Assembly (NCBI GenBank): GCA_965221785.1
Contig: CBDCSR010000001.1
Coordinates: forward strand, 248,001-312,000
Direction: 5' to 3'
DNA: 64,000 bases
DNA from: BD2-11 sp965221785
GTDB taxonomy: Bacteria; Gemmatimonadota; Gemmatimonadetes; Longimicrobiales; Gaopeijiaceae
Shown: positions 34,801 through 41,403 of the stretch, piece by piece
Layout of the letters: every line of letters starts with the position of its first letter
Numbering within the stretch: the first letter of the stretch is position 1
Notes under the pieces: model-generated
Seen by the model: the letters and a program-made list of their open reading frames with translations, nothing else
Told to the model about the DNA's origin: nothing
The model's database searches: none
Position numbers and translations under genes: made by a program

Positions 34801-37122
34801 GATCCGGGCAAGATCGCGCTGAGCGCGGACGTGGCGCGGGTGGGCGAGCGGCTGGCCGCGACGCTCATGGACCAGGACGGATCGAAAGAGGCGGGCAAGA
34901 CGCGGCGCTGGCAGCGCTCGGGCGACGGCGGCGCGGCGTGGACGAACATCGCGGGCGCGCGGACCCGGTTCTACACGCCGGCCGAAGCCGACGCGGGCAA
35001 ACACCTGCGCGCCGTGTTCGCCTACACCGACGGCCACGGACCCGGCAAGCGGGCGGAGAGCGCGGCGGTGGCGGTCGTCGGAGCCAACACGCCGGTGGTC
35101 TCGTTCGGCGCGGACACCTACACCGTCGCCCAGGGCGCATCGGTCGATGTCTCGGTGCTGCTGTCTCCCGCGGGCTCGGCGGCGCTCTCCGTCGAGGTCG
35201 TTGCGGGCGACTCGAAGCACACAGCCACGTTCCAGCCCGGAGCGGGCTCGGCAAACGTCACGGTCGGCACGGCGGGACTCTCGGCGTCCGACACCGTCGA
35301 GGTCCGGTTCGGCGATCTGCCCGACGGCGTGGCCGTGGGAGTGCCGGCGACCACGCGAGTCGTCGTCGCGGCGGTTGCGAGCGACAGGGCCGCCGCCGCG
35401 GTGGTCGACAACGGTAAGCCCGCCGAACTCGAAGTCGAGTTCGCGGCGGCGGCGTACACGGCGACGGCCGGGGCGCGAGGGACCGAAGTCACGCTGCGGA
35501 TCAGTCCCGCAGCCGACCGGCGGGTGGCGGTGCCTCTCACGGCCGTCATGGACCGGGGGGTGTCCATTCCCATCGTCCCGGAGCCGGTCGTCTTCGAGCC
35601 CGGCGACTCGCTCGCGGCGTTCACGCTCGACATCCCGGCCGAAGCCCCGTCCGGCCTCATGGCGCTCGGGTTCGGAGCGCTGCCCGAAGCCGTGAACGCG
35701 GGCACGGCCGCCTCCGCCACGGTTCGGATCGCGGCGCGCGACGACGGCGCGCTCCGGGACGAGGCGTTCGATGTCGGCCTCGCCGTCTTCGGACGCGCGG
35801 TGGCCGAGGGTGCGCGACAGGCCGTCGGCGCGCGCATCGACGCCGTCATGCGGCCCTCGCCGGGCGGCTCCGCCGCGACCGGTTCCCCATCCGGTTGGGC
35901 GGGCCGCGCCGCGGGAACGCTCGCCTCGCTCGCGGGCGTCTCGCTCAACCCGTTCTCTGCCGCCGAGATCGGACGACGCTCCGGGGCGCCCGAACTGCCC
36001 GGCGCGCGGGAGGCCGCAGTCCGTCTGCTGCCGAGCGTCTCGTTCGCCACCGGCCTTGGGCCGCAGTCCGCGCCGGGCATGCCACGGTTCGGGCTCTGGG
36101 CCGAAGGCTCCGCCCAATCGTTCCGCGGCGAGCCGGGCGTCGAGTACGACGGCGGCCTGCGCGCGCTCACCGTCGGCGCCGACGCCCGCATCGGCTCGTC
36201 CGCGCTGTTCGGGGTCTCGCTCATGCGCAGCGACGGCGACCTCGACTACGGTCACCGGTCCGTCGCCGGTTCGCTCGGACACGCTATTAACAGCGTGCAT
36301 CCCTACCTGTTTGTTCAGCCTTCCGCCGGCATCGGACTCTGGGCCATGGCCGGATACGGCGGCGGAGAGGTGGGCGGCGACGACCATCGAGGGGACACCG
36401 GCGACGCGTCGCTCCGGATGCTCTCCGGCGGCCTCAACGCGCCGCTCGCGCAACAGGGCGCGTTCGGGCTCGCCCTCAAGGGCGACGCATTCACGGTTGG
36501 CATGCGCGCCGACGACGGGCGGCGCGAAGGCATGGCCTCGCGCGCACGCGCCCTGCTCGAAGCGTCATGGATGATCGGAGGACTCAAGCTCGCCACCGAG
36601 GCCGGAGCTCGATACGACGGCGGCGACGCCGACACCGGCGGCGGAGCCGAGACCGGCGCCTCGGTCGGCTACGCGGGCCGCGGGCTCGACCTCGACCTCC
36701 GGGGAAGGCTCGCGCTCGGCTCCGGCCGACACCGCGAATGGGGCGCCGCGCTAAGGATCGCGTTCGATCCCGGCACCCGGGGCGAAGGGTTCCGCCTCGC
36801 GATCAGCCCCAGCCAGGGTCACGACCGGAGCGGAGTCCACGGTCTCATGGACGGCCACGCGTTCCGGCACATACCGACCGACGAGCAAGGACAATGGCGT
36901 CTCGACGCCGAGGCCGGATACGCGCTCAAGAACCCCGAGGGCGGAGGCGCGCTCGACAGCTATACCCGGCTTTCCGCCCACGGCGGGAACCGGGCATGGT
37001 CGCTCGGGGCGGGATACCGGGTCGGCCAGACACTCAGACTCGGCTTCGAGGGCTCGCGCAGCCAACTGCCCGGTCAACAACCCGACCTCGGACTTAGACT
37101 CGCGCTCGACTTCACGTTCTGA
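25894..37122 (+). CDS. Giant autotransporter with Calx-beta, Ig/cadherin-like, PKD and fibronectin III modules
   Basis: This 3,742-residue protein has an N-terminal signal (RRLSAAAVCGLLLAAVSPTG, with cleavage near residue 52). The passenger holds two Calx-beta repeats (about 65-275), many Ig/cadherin-like units with SDPDGDxLTY and a VTVTA end (about 390-1880), and one PKD domain (about 848-930). Three cadherin-plus-fibronectin III units follow (about 1885-2480), then three cadherin-plus-Ig units (about 2480-3065). The last 340 residues form a beta barrel (FGLWAEGSAQSFRG onward) ending in LDFTF with terminal Phe, the outer-membrane insertion signal. It should expose a long adhesive stalk. An AAGGA lies 12 bases before the ATG. 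Confidence 0.85.
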   Translation: MTTLSLLHPARSDTRPPCPLTSSPPLRRTARRLSAAAVCGLLLAAVSPTGAHGLTDAPAMASDTLRVTLSAPAGGTVAEGATGHFEVAVAGSTAAGAVTVRYSVSGTAVSGEDYTALAGEATVAKGESTARIALEALEDGILDKGETVVLALTGATGPGTVIVDGTAATATIADNGTVAVSLTAVPDTISEGSAWRSAVTMSTPVAGRISVRWRTKDGTAVAGRDYTAADEVVLFQPGETSKPISVQTLEDDNAEAVEVFYVSLDPPADAARSGTGDAVKVDPKPQSAFIGCNVAFPPGIQTVFRFNEPVASGTVIGTVAADTHSLAVYSLGGGRNKFTINVLTGEISTTATLSGGSYPLTVSVLDDCGDSASVDVIVIVNGTPETVGTIPNATIKKGESGKVDASSYFSDPERGTLKYTASSSEPSVVGVSVSGSTVTYEGLKVGSAEVTVTATDVGDLSASQSFTVTVMNSPPGCKPIPSQDIDREEKVKIDLADYCSDKDGDRLRYSGAKSSDTGVATVALSGSELTITGVARGNATISATATDPLGESAKATVLVTVTNTPPECDQIPRQPVDAGKSVTVNLADYCSDKDGDLLSYEDEYSDDEDVATVSLNGSKLKITGVGAGNTDVGTMVSDGNGGSASPSIPVTVIQPNRPPEPVGTIPNKSVNWGETGSVDVTSYFRDLDGDELTYKAASTDSTIVSVGVTGSKVTYTGESVGTAGITVTADDGKGDGTAKQIFNVKVTNREPECRPIPLQKMKAGQSESVDLAELCSDQDPDDQLSYGGEKSTDEGIATVSLKGSVLTIKGVAGGRATVSAVATDLNKASDTASGPVEVEEVNKPPVADAGRDQTVEEGDRVDLDGSDSYDRDGTIEEYAWTQLSGPEVTLYNADKAEPHFRAPGVTSTTDLEFRLKVTDDDRATDTDDVTVTVEPEPVPDCSITSVANGNFTLGEHSTTVGTVGVDASDCGTLDYALGGAGADDVSAAAVNASSDNAAITGNFNFEVRSSYDLTLTVSERGGSASKSGRVRIKVTDENDPPRASGAIGKQRVQVGDPISVNLTGYFTDEDAGDRLTFESKSSATGRLTVNASGSPVTLTGVAAGSATVTVTARDRGGLTATQTFSVTVVPQTTTECRISVSKGALSVPEDAGTGDRVDGKVGVTATGACGTLSYALSGTGSENFTVAAAGSGDDAAKLKVAGKLDHETTASYALKLTVSSGTVSAEGDVGVTVTDVNEAPVIESTIPAQDVVTGKSKSVVVSSHFSDPDGDDLTYLASSSNRNVATVSVNGATVVVRGVAKGSAEVTVTARDPGRLEVSQKFTVTVTDPPPTNGAPKIESAIPAREVVAGESVSVVVSSHFSDPDNDILTYLAESLNETVATVSVNGATVVVQGVAKGSVEVKVTARDPHAEEASQRFSVTVKPANAAPVAATEIPAMTVAAGESKTVDVSAHFRDPDGDALEYEASSSNEAAATVGVEGSELKVTGVLRGESRVTVTARDPKGAQASQSFLVTVPNEAPELVGTIPALILSKGDTGSVRVSAHFSDAESDALTYKASSSNVGVLSVTVTGEHVSYEALKVGTSRVTVTADDGHGGTADQVFGVTVKPENAAPVIVRAMAAITVEADSMEVVDAAPHFRDPDGDELSYEASSSDEAVAKVSASGSEVTVTGVSRGDARVTVTALDGRGGSVPQDFAVTVPNRAPVAVGSIGPVTTYMHGWVTVGVSGAFRDPDGDKLTYRASSSDEGVVTVEMARNVVEIRTVSRGSAKVTVTADDGYGGTDEQEFEVEVPNREPIRLGSIKDRTVARGESFEVGLAEYFRDFDLDKLTYTATAVSKGFASFSVEGAELTVTGVKKGSTRVDVLASDGHGGSAKQYFGLTVTNGAPSFGADGFEREVAENSAAGTAVGDPVAASDADGDAVTHAFVAGGDEALFEIDETSGQITVAAGAAFDYESEKKVYTVHVEASDGKLTATVEVKIRLTDVPAPGRPVAPVVAGGTEQVSVSWSAPTNEGPAITDYDLRYRASSDNEWTELKALGAVSAHTITGLDAGTTYSVQVRAESSEGAGEWSESGEGTTEASNHAPAFGADAYEREVAENSAAGTAVGEPVTATDKDGDDVKYAFVAGGDEASFEIDASSGQLTVAEGAALDYESEKNVYTVHVEASDGTLAARVSVTIRLTDVPAPGRPDAPVVTGGEKEVSVTWSAPPNDGPAITSYDLRYRANEDNKWTKLAALGAVSAHTIAGLDAGTLYEVQVRAESSEGAGKWSKSGEGATEDAPNHAPVFGSHIHEREVAENSAPGTAVGEPVTATDEDGDDLAYSFIASGDETSFEIDEESGQITVATGAALDHEGVKNVYTVHVQASDGELVDATEVKIRVTDVPAPGKPDAPTVTGGEGEVSVSWSAPSNEGPAITGYDLRYRANQDNDWTVLSGLGTISTHKITGLDAGTAYFVQVRAESSEGAGEWSESGEGTTAAANRAPAFGADAYEREVPENSAAGTAVGEPVTATDADVDDLAYGFTTGGAASLFEIDAATARITVAAGTALNYESADTLYMVHVAASDGELADTTSVTIRVTNADDPGEVTLSPAVARVGVELTAMLADEDGVKSAGRTRTWQRSRDGNSWNDIGTGRMYNPVTADAGRWLRMVFTYADGHGPNKRAVSDPVKVLPANAAPKFPAVYEREVPENSPGGTAIGAPVAATDPDGTSPFYSLASGNEDTLFGIDAATGQIRVADGAVLNYESGDTLHVVGVEASDGELADTASVTIRVTDADDPGVVTLSPAVARVGVELTAMLTDEDGARSAGRTRKWQRSRSGSSWNDIASGRKYTPGTNDEGRWLRAVFTYDDGHGKGKRASSEAVEVLPANTAPTFPTALDREVPENSPGGTAVGAPVAATDPDDGASLSYAFVPGGDEALFGIEASTGQITVAEGAVLDYESGNTLYNVKVEASDGELADTASVRIQVTNADDPGKIALSADVARVGERLAATLMDQDGSKEAGKTRRWQRSGDGGAAWTNIAGARTRFYTPAEADAGKHLRAVFAYTDGHGPGKRAESAAVAVVGANTPVVSFGADTYTVAQGASVDVSVLLSPAGSAALSVEVVAGDSKHTATFQPGAGSANVTVGTAGLSASDTVEVRFGDLPDGVAVGVPATTRVVVAAVASDRAAAAVVDNGKPAELEVEFAAAAYTATAGARGTEVTLRISPAADRRVAVPLTAVMDRGVSIPIVPEPVVFEPGDSLAAFTLDIPAEAPSGLMALGFGALPEAVNAGTAASATVRIAARDDGALRDEAFDVGLAVFGRAVAEGARQAVGARIDAVMRPSPGGSAATGSPSGWAGRAAGTLASLAGVSLNPFSAAEIGRRSGAPELPGAREAAVRLLPSVSFATGLGPQSAPGMPRFGLWAEGSAQSFRGEPGVEYDGGLRALTVGADARIGSSALFGVSLMRSDGDLDYGHRSVAGSLGHAINSVHPYLFVQPSAGIGLWAMAGYGGGEVGGDDHRGDTGDASLRMLSGGLNAPLAQQGAFGLALKGDAFTVGMRADDGRREGMASRARALLEASWMIGGLKLATEAGARYDGGDADTGGGAETGASVGYAGRGLDLDLRGRLALGSGRHREWGAALRIAFDPGTRGEGFRLAISPSQGHDRSGVHGLMDGHAFRHIPTDEQGQWRLDAEAGYALKNPEGGGALDSYTRLSAHGGNRAWSLGAGYRVGQTLRLGFEGSRSQLPGQQPDLGLRLALDFTF
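31548..33336 (+). repeat. Three tandem ~596-bp coding repeats (cadherin plus fibronectin III)
   Basis: Repeat units begin at about 31,548, 32,143 and 32,740, each starting with a FGAD- or FGSH-type motif and ending in SSEGAGEWSESGEG. They differ only at scattered bases, so they arose by recent tandem duplication or are kept alike by recombination. Copy number may vary between strains. Confidence 0.75.
33337..35088 (+). repeat. Three tandem ~575-591-bp coding repeats (cadherin plus Ig-like)
   Basis: Units begin at about 33,337, 33,928 and 34,503. Each contains a VPENS cadherin start and a second module with GRTRxWQRSRDG and ADAGRWLR. This second repeat family follows directly after the fibronectin-containing one, and the two share the cadherin half. 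Confidence 0.7.
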
Positions 37123-37249
37123 TTGATCGGAAACGCCGCGAAAGGACACCGGCGTGCCAGCCCAAACGACCGGGGGAAATCCCGCCAATCAGGTCCGGGA
37201 TTCCCGGTTTCATGGCACGGTCCAGCAGGATCCAGTACAACGGCAGAAA

Positions 37250-37262
37250 GCGCAGATCGTGC
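37250..37262 (+). repeat. Leader repeat upstream of the recombinase remnant
   Basis: GCGCAGATCGTGC is the inverse complement of the core found before recombinase copies 1 and 2. It remains in place 50 bases before the truncated recombinase, showing that the leader survived while the 5' coding part was lost. The stretch from 37,123 shows no gene. Confidence 0.5.
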
Positions 37263-37312
37263 AGTCCCGTATACAGTTAGACGATCTTCTGCCGTGATTC
37301 CGGCTGCCTACA

Positions 37313-37750
37313 ATCCGCTGGGCGGACATCGACTTCGGAGCCGGCGTCATCCGCTGGCGCGGCGAACACGAGAAGACGGGATACGAGCACCGGACCCCGG
37401 CGACTGCCGGGGCGCTCGCCGTCCTCGAGGAGGCGCGGAGGCGGAACCCCGGGATCGGGAACACACCGCTGCTGCCCGCGTCAAGGAACCCCGCGAAGTG
37501 CATCGACCGCGGGCGGGTCGCCAAGTGGTGGAAGAAGGCCGAGGCGCTCGCCGGGCTGGAACCGAAGCGCGGGAGAGGCTGGCATTCGCTGAGGCGGAAG
37601 TTCGCGTCCGACCTGTTGGACCAGCCGCTGAAGGTGCTGTGCGAGCTGGGAGGCTGGAAGACCGCTCAGACGGTGCTTCAGTGCTACCAGCGAGCCGACG
37701 AGGACAAGCTCAGGAAGGCGTTGGCACAGCGCCGGGGCATGGCCTCCTAG
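37313..37750 (+). pseudogene. Tyrosine recombinase remnant (C-terminal 145 codons)
   Basis: From IRWADIDFGAGVIRW onward this matches the end of recombinase copies 1 and 2, with HSLRRKFASDLLDQPLKVL, ELGGW and QCYQRAD (catalytic Tyr) intact. The first 240 or so codons, including the catalytic Arg, are missing, although the leader repeat lies just upstream, so an internal deletion removed them. There is no start codon with a ribosome-binding site. Orientation is opposite to the two complete copies, at the other end of the element. Confidence 0.85.
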
Positions 37751-37758
37751 CGCAATCA

Positions 37759-37804
37759 GCGGGAACCGATTGGCGGGAATCCGGCCAACGAAGCCCGTAA
37801 GTTC
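37759..37804 (-). other. att-like site at right end of the integrated element
   Basis: Read on the minus strand: GAACTTA (37804-37798), 17 bases, ATTCCCGC (37780-37773), 6 bases, GTTCCCGC (37766-37759). Spacing is identical to the sites at 15186 and 16620, and the copy sits eight bases beyond the stop of the recombinase remnant. Relative to the left site it is inverted. It is a likely right boundary. Confidence 0.6.
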
Positions 37805-37837
37805 AATGATCGCACCGGATGCGGGTTCACGAGCTCA

Positions 37838-37883
37838 TGCCAAAATGGCAGAGTCAGGGGGGCAAGTCTGCCAAAATGGCAGA
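37838..37883. promoter_or_regulatory. Two copies of a palindromic TGCCAAAATGGCAGA site
   Basis: TGCCAAAATGGCAGA occurs at 37838-37852 and 37869-37883, 31 bp apart (three DNA turns). Each has symmetric TGCCA/TGGCA arms; the second is extended to GTCTGCCA/TGGCAGAC. The pair lies 144-189 bp before the MNT gene and looks like a double operator. The regulator is unknown. No gene is seen from 37,751 to 38,026. Confidence 0.45.
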
Positions 37884-38026
37884 CCCCCAGCCGGGCACCT
37901 TGACCTCCGCATCGCGCCGGTCCACCGTTCCCTTCATCAGCGGCGGGCTCGTTGCACGCCGATGTCGTCCCCACGTCCGTTGTGGCGGCGGTGGTCCGGG
38001 GAAGAGCGGCGGACGGTCAGGAAACC

Positions 38027-38362
38027 ATGGTGCAAGTCACAGACTCCATCATCGACCAGATGGTTCAGGCGCTCGTAGACGAAGCAGACCCCGAGCAAGT
38101 GATTCTCTTCGGGTCCCGCGCGCGCGGTGACTCACGCAAGCATTCCGACGTGGATCTGATCGTCGTGGAGGCCGAACCTTTCGGCCCTGGACGAAGCCGT
38201 CACAAGGAGATCGTCCGCCTCCGTCAGGCCCTCCGCCCCTTTCAAGTTCCGGTGGATGTACTGGTGTACTCGCAGGAAGACGTGGATTACTGGCGGGATT
38301 CGCTCAACTTCGTCCTCGCCCGGGCATTGCGGGAAGGCAGGGTGATGTATGAGCGATCCTAA
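38027..38362 (+). CDS. MNT-type minimal nucleotidyltransferase (MntA-like antitoxin)
   Basis: The 111-residue protein has the DNA polymerase beta-like nucleotidyltransferase motif ILFGSRARGDSRKHSDVDLIVV with the catalytic acidic pair, and a third Asp in PVDVLVY. In HEPN/MNT toxin-antitoxin modules such proteins AMPylate and inactivate the HEPN toxin. The start MVQVTDSIID was chosen because conserved sequence begins there. It overlaps the HEPN gene by 14 bp. Confidence 0.85.
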   Translation: MVQVTDSIIDQMVQALVDEADPEQVILFGSRARGDSRKHSDVDLIVVEAEPFGPGRSRHKEIVRLRQALRPFQVPVDVLVYSQEDVDYWRDSLNFVLARALREGRVMYERS

Positions 38363-38735
38363 ATGCGCGCGCGCCCTTCTCGACGCCGCCGACCGCGGCA
38401 TCCTGACCCTCAGGGAGATGACCGCGGGCGCACCCGACGAATCGTTCGGATTCCATGTGCAGCAGGCCGCCAAGAAGGCGTTCAAGGCGTGGCTCTGTGC
38501 CTTGGGGCAGATGTATCCACTCCGGCACGATCTCGACGACTTGCTTGACCTCTTGGCGTCCCAGGGCGCGGCCGTCGGATTCTTCCGGCCGCTTGCCACC
38601 TTCACGCCCTATGCGGTCCAGTTCCGGTATGAGGGTCTCGGGCCCGGCCACGAGCCGATCGACAGGCCAACGGCGCTGGCTCGGGTCGAGGAGTTGGCCC
38701 GGCACGTCCGGGACCGGCTGGCGGAACTGGAGTGA
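38349..38735 (+). CDS. HEPN-domain protein (partner of MNT)
   Basis: The 128-residue all-helical protein has HVQQAAKKAFKAWLCALG and YPLRHDLDDLLDLL, typical of HEPN proteins encoded next to MNT nucleotidyltransferases. Many HEPN toxins are ribonucleases with an R-x4-6-H motif. Here only LRHDLDDLL is seen, so catalytic activity is uncertain, and the protein may belong to the non-RNase branch. It is translationally coupled to the MNT gene. The next gene is convergent. Confidence 0.8.
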   Translation: MSDPKCARALLDAADRGILTLREMTAGAPDESFGFHVQQAAKKAFKAWLCALGQMYPLRHDLDDLLDLLASQGAAVGFFRPLATFTPYAVQFRYEGLGPGHEPIDRPTALARVEELARHVRDRLAELE

Positions 38736-38770
38736 TTCTCTCACATCTCCATCGAACGCAGGACCAGGTA

Positions 38771-39475
38771 TCAACCGGCCAGCCCCACCCCCACCGAGAT
38801 CGACACCCCGCTGATGTTGTACCGGTAGTCGAGCCTCAGCGAGCCCTGTTCGATGATCCAGTCGAGGTAGGACTGCGAGTAGCGGACCCGGATGTCGACG
38901 GGCCACTTCCAGTCCAGGGTGGCGCCGATGCCCACGGTCCAGGGTATCGTCGTGAACCTGTCGCGGTCCTCACCGGCTTCGCTGTTTGCGGGATTGACCC
39001 CTCCGGTGGCGAACTCGCTCCAAGTCCGGCGCGGTCCGCCAAAGACGTAGCCCCGCGAGCCTCCGCTTCCGAACCGGCGGCCCGCCACGAGGCTGAGGCC
39101 GATGCCGTACCGGTCGCGGTAGTCCCAGCTGCCCGGCCAGACGTCGTGGACGTTGCCGCGCGGAGTCGCCTGAATCGTGCCCTCGATCGCGCGGCGCACA
39201 AAGATCGCGCCCTCGAAGTCGGCCCCCAGCAGCCAGTTCCCGGGCAATTCCCGACTGATGCCGGCGGTCAGATTCGCGCCCAGCCTCGGTCCCGAAGCGG
39301 ATGATGCGCTCGAACTGGATCCGCCGCCGATGGTCACCTTCTTGATGTGTTCGACGGACAACCGGCCTGCCTCGGGCGCCACGCGCAAGGACAGCGTGGA
39401 CTGGGCGAACAGCGGCATCGGCGCCAGCAGGACGGCGCAAATGGCAGGCAGAATCAGCGGGGCCGGTCTCGTCAC
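38771..39475 (-). CDS. Outer-membrane beta-barrel protein
   Basis: The 234-residue protein starts with GTG and a signal peptide (LILPAICAVLLAPMPLFAQS). The mature part alternates short hydrophobic strands and polar turns (YGIGLSLVAGRRFGSG, VDIRVRYSQSYLDW and YNISGVSISVGVGLAG at the end), as expected of an eight- to ten-stranded barrel. A Ser-rich GGGSSSSASSASG segment follows the first strand. The start overlaps the hydrolase stop by four bases (GTGA), so the two are co-translated. No specific function is recognised. Confidence 0.65.
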   Translation of the reverse strand: MTRPAPLILPAICAVLLAPMPLFAQSTLSLRVAPEAGRLSVEHIKKVTIGGGSSSSASSASGPRLGANLTAGISRELPGNWLLGADFEGAIFVRRAIEGTIQATPRGNVHDVWPGSWDYRDRYGIGLSLVAGRRFGSGGSRGYVFGGPRRTWSEFATGGVNPANSEAGEDRDRFTTIPWTVGIGATLDWKWPVDIRVRYSQSYLDWIIEQGSLRLDYRYNISGVSISVGVGLAG

Positions 39476-41403
39476 CGCACCACCCCCAGTGTCACCCGCG
39501 ACGGATGCTCCGGCGAGCGGTACACCGTCTGCTCGGCCGTGACGTACTGGTCCGGGGTGGCCCGGTAGGTGTCCACGAACTGCTGCGGGTTGCGGTCGTA
39601 GGCGGGGAACCACGAGCTCTGCACGTGCACCATGATGCGGTGGCCGGCCCGGAAGGTGTGGTAGCGGTCGCGCAGGTCGATGTGGATGGGGGTCACCTCG
39701 CCCGGCACCATCGCCGCCGGGTGCTCGAAGCTCTCGCGGAAGCGGCCGCGCATGATTTCGCCCGCCAGGTGCATCTGGTAACCACCCATCGGCACCTCGC
39801 AGAACGGTGAATCCGGCGCGTCGCCCGGGGAGACGTCGATCACCTTCACGATCCAGTCGGAGTCGGTACCCGTCGTGGACACGAAGATGTCCGCCAGGAT
39901 GGGCCCGGCGATGGTCATGTCCTCCTCGAGCGGCTCGGACTGGTACACCAGCACGTCCGGCCGCGCCGACGCGAAGCGCTGGTCCTCCACCTTCCACAGA
40001 TGGCCGAGCGTGGTCCGCTCCTCCGCGGAGAACGGCACCGGATCGTTCGGGTCGCTGACGTAACTGTCGGCACCCCCGGGCTCCGACGGCGCATCGAACG
40101 CGAGCATCCCGTCCTCGCGCAGATACAGCGAAACCGGCTCCACCCCGGCGGGCGGCCAGCTCTCGTGGCGGCGCCAGACATTGGTGCCGGTCTCGAAGAC
40201 GACGGCCTCGTGCGGCGTCCAGCCCTCCGCCCCACGCAGGTGGTGCTCGAAGAAGGGGAACTGCACCTCGCGCTGGAAGGTGATCGAGGTCCGGTCATCG
40301 AACTCGATGCACCCCAGATGGTCGCCCAGCATGCGCCGCCATCCGCCGTGCAGCCACGGTCCGGCCGCCAGCGTGTTCTCCGTCCCCGGGTTTTCGGCTT
40401 CGATGGTCCGGTAGATGGACATCGGGCCGTAGAAGTCCTCGGTGTCGAACCACCCCGCGACGTTCAGGATGGGGTGGCGGATGCCGTCCAGGTGCGCGAG
40501 CGCGTTCTGGCTCTGCCAGTAGTCGTCGTAGGTGTCGTGCTCCATGAAGTCGTTCCAGGCGGGGACTTCTCCATGGAAATAGAGGTCGTCGATGTTGGAC
40601 GCGGCGCCGGCCTCGAGGAAGAAGTCGTAGCCGGAGTCGGTTCCGTAGTCGAAGGCCTCTCCCCTGGCATCGGTCGGGCCGTCGCGGCGACGCGCGTTTC
40701 CGGCGAGCCAGGAGAAGGCGTACATGATCCGGAAGGCGCCGTTGTGATGCCAGTCGTCGCCGATGAACATGTCCGCGGGCGAGGCCTGCGGGGACGAGGC
40801 CGCGAGCGCCGGATGCGCGTCGACCATGCCCATCACCGTCTGCCAGCCCGGGTAGGAGATGCCCCACTGCCCGACCCTGCCGTTGTGGCCTTCCACGTTG
40901 GCGAGCACCCACTCGATGGTGTCGTAGTTGTCGGTGCTCTCGTCGGCGGTCGCCGGCCCCTTCGGCGTGGGCGCCAGCGGCCGGATCACCTCGAAGTCGC
41001 CCTCGGACATGAACTGTCCGCGCACATCCTGGAAGACGAAAATGTAGCCGGCGCGGTCGAACTCGGCGGACGGACCCAGCGGGTTGCGGTAGGCGCCGGG
41101 TTCGTAAGGCCCGACCGAGTAAGGCGTGCGGAAGAGCATCACCGGGAGCGGCCCGGTGATCTCGCGCGGCCTGTAGACGATGGTGAAGAGCTCGACGCCG
41201 TCCCGCATGGGCACCATGTGCGAGGACTTCTCGTAGCTGGCCTCGAGCCACGCGAGGTGGGCGGCGTCTCCGCCGTGGGGCACCTCCCGGGTGCGGTTGG
41301 TGAAGCTCTCGCCGGCCGCCCCGCTGTCCACGGGAGCGCCGCAGCCCCCCCAAAGCAGGCAGAACAGCATGGCTGCGGCGGCCGGCAGGCCCCTCCGAAT
41401 CAT
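39472..41403 (-). CDS. CocE/NonD-type secreted hydrolase (X-Pro dipeptidyl-peptidase-like), lipoprotein
   Basis: The 643-residue protein has the S15/CocE fold. HMVPMRDGVELFTIVYRP opens the alpha/beta-hydrolase domain, RVGQWGISYPGWQ holds the nucleophile Ser, and the catalytic His is expected in GPWLHGGW. The C-terminal part (about 430-643) is the jelly-roll domain (IAGPILADIFVSTTGTDSD). The signal MIRRGLPAAAAMLFCLLWGG plus Cys is a lipobox. A start 36 bp upstream is also possible. Substrates may be acyl esters, amides or proline peptides. It is co-translated with the downstream barrel gene. Confidence 0.87.
   Translation of the reverse strand: MIRRGLPAAAAMLFCLLWGGCGAPVDSGAAGESFTNRTREVPHGGDAAHLAWLEASYEKSSHMVPMRDGVELFTIVYRPREITGPLPVMLFRTPYSVGPYEPGAYRNPLGPSAEFDRAGYIFVFQDVRGQFMSEGDFEVIRPLAPTPKGPATADESTDNYDTIEWVLANVEGHNGRVGQWGISYPGWQTVMGMVDAHPALAASSPQASPADMFIGDDWHHNGAFRIMYAFSWLAGNARRRDGPTDARGEAFDYGTDSGYDFFLEAGAASNIDDLYFHGEVPAWNDFMEHDTYDDYWQSQNALAHLDGIRHPILNVAGWFDTEDFYGPMSIYRTIEAENPGTENTLAAGPWLHGGWRRMLGDHLGCIEFDDRTSITFQREVQFPFFEHHLRGAEGWTPHEAVVFETGTNVWRRHESWPPAGVEPVSLYLREDGMLAFDAPSEPGGADSYVSDPNDPVPFSAEERTTLGHLWKVEDQRFASARPDVLVYQSEPLEEDMTIAGPILADIFVSTTGTDSDWIVKVIDVSPGDAPDSPFCEVPMGGYQMHLAGEIMRGRFRESFEHPAAMVPGEVTPIHIDLRDRYHTFRAGHRIMVHVQSSWFPAYDRNPQQFVDTYRATPDQYVTAEQTVYRSPEHPSRVTLGVVR

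Noticed and set aside
31548..35088. Regular repeats that could suggest a CRISPR array or satellite DNA
   Set aside because: The repeat units are 575-597 bp, in frame, and encode cadherin, fibronectin and Ig-like domains.
30628..36453. A 1,941-codon open frame antisense to the autotransporter gene
   Set aside because: It mirrors the GC-rich repeat coding on the other strand, is dominated by Arg, His and Ala, and has no recognisable domain. The plus-strand frame has a signal peptide, modules and a barrel.
37177..37200. A further att-like sequence (ATCCCGCCAATC) upstream of the recombinase remnant
   Set aside because: It lacks GAACTTA at the required distance and the second repeat; at most it is a degenerate fragment.
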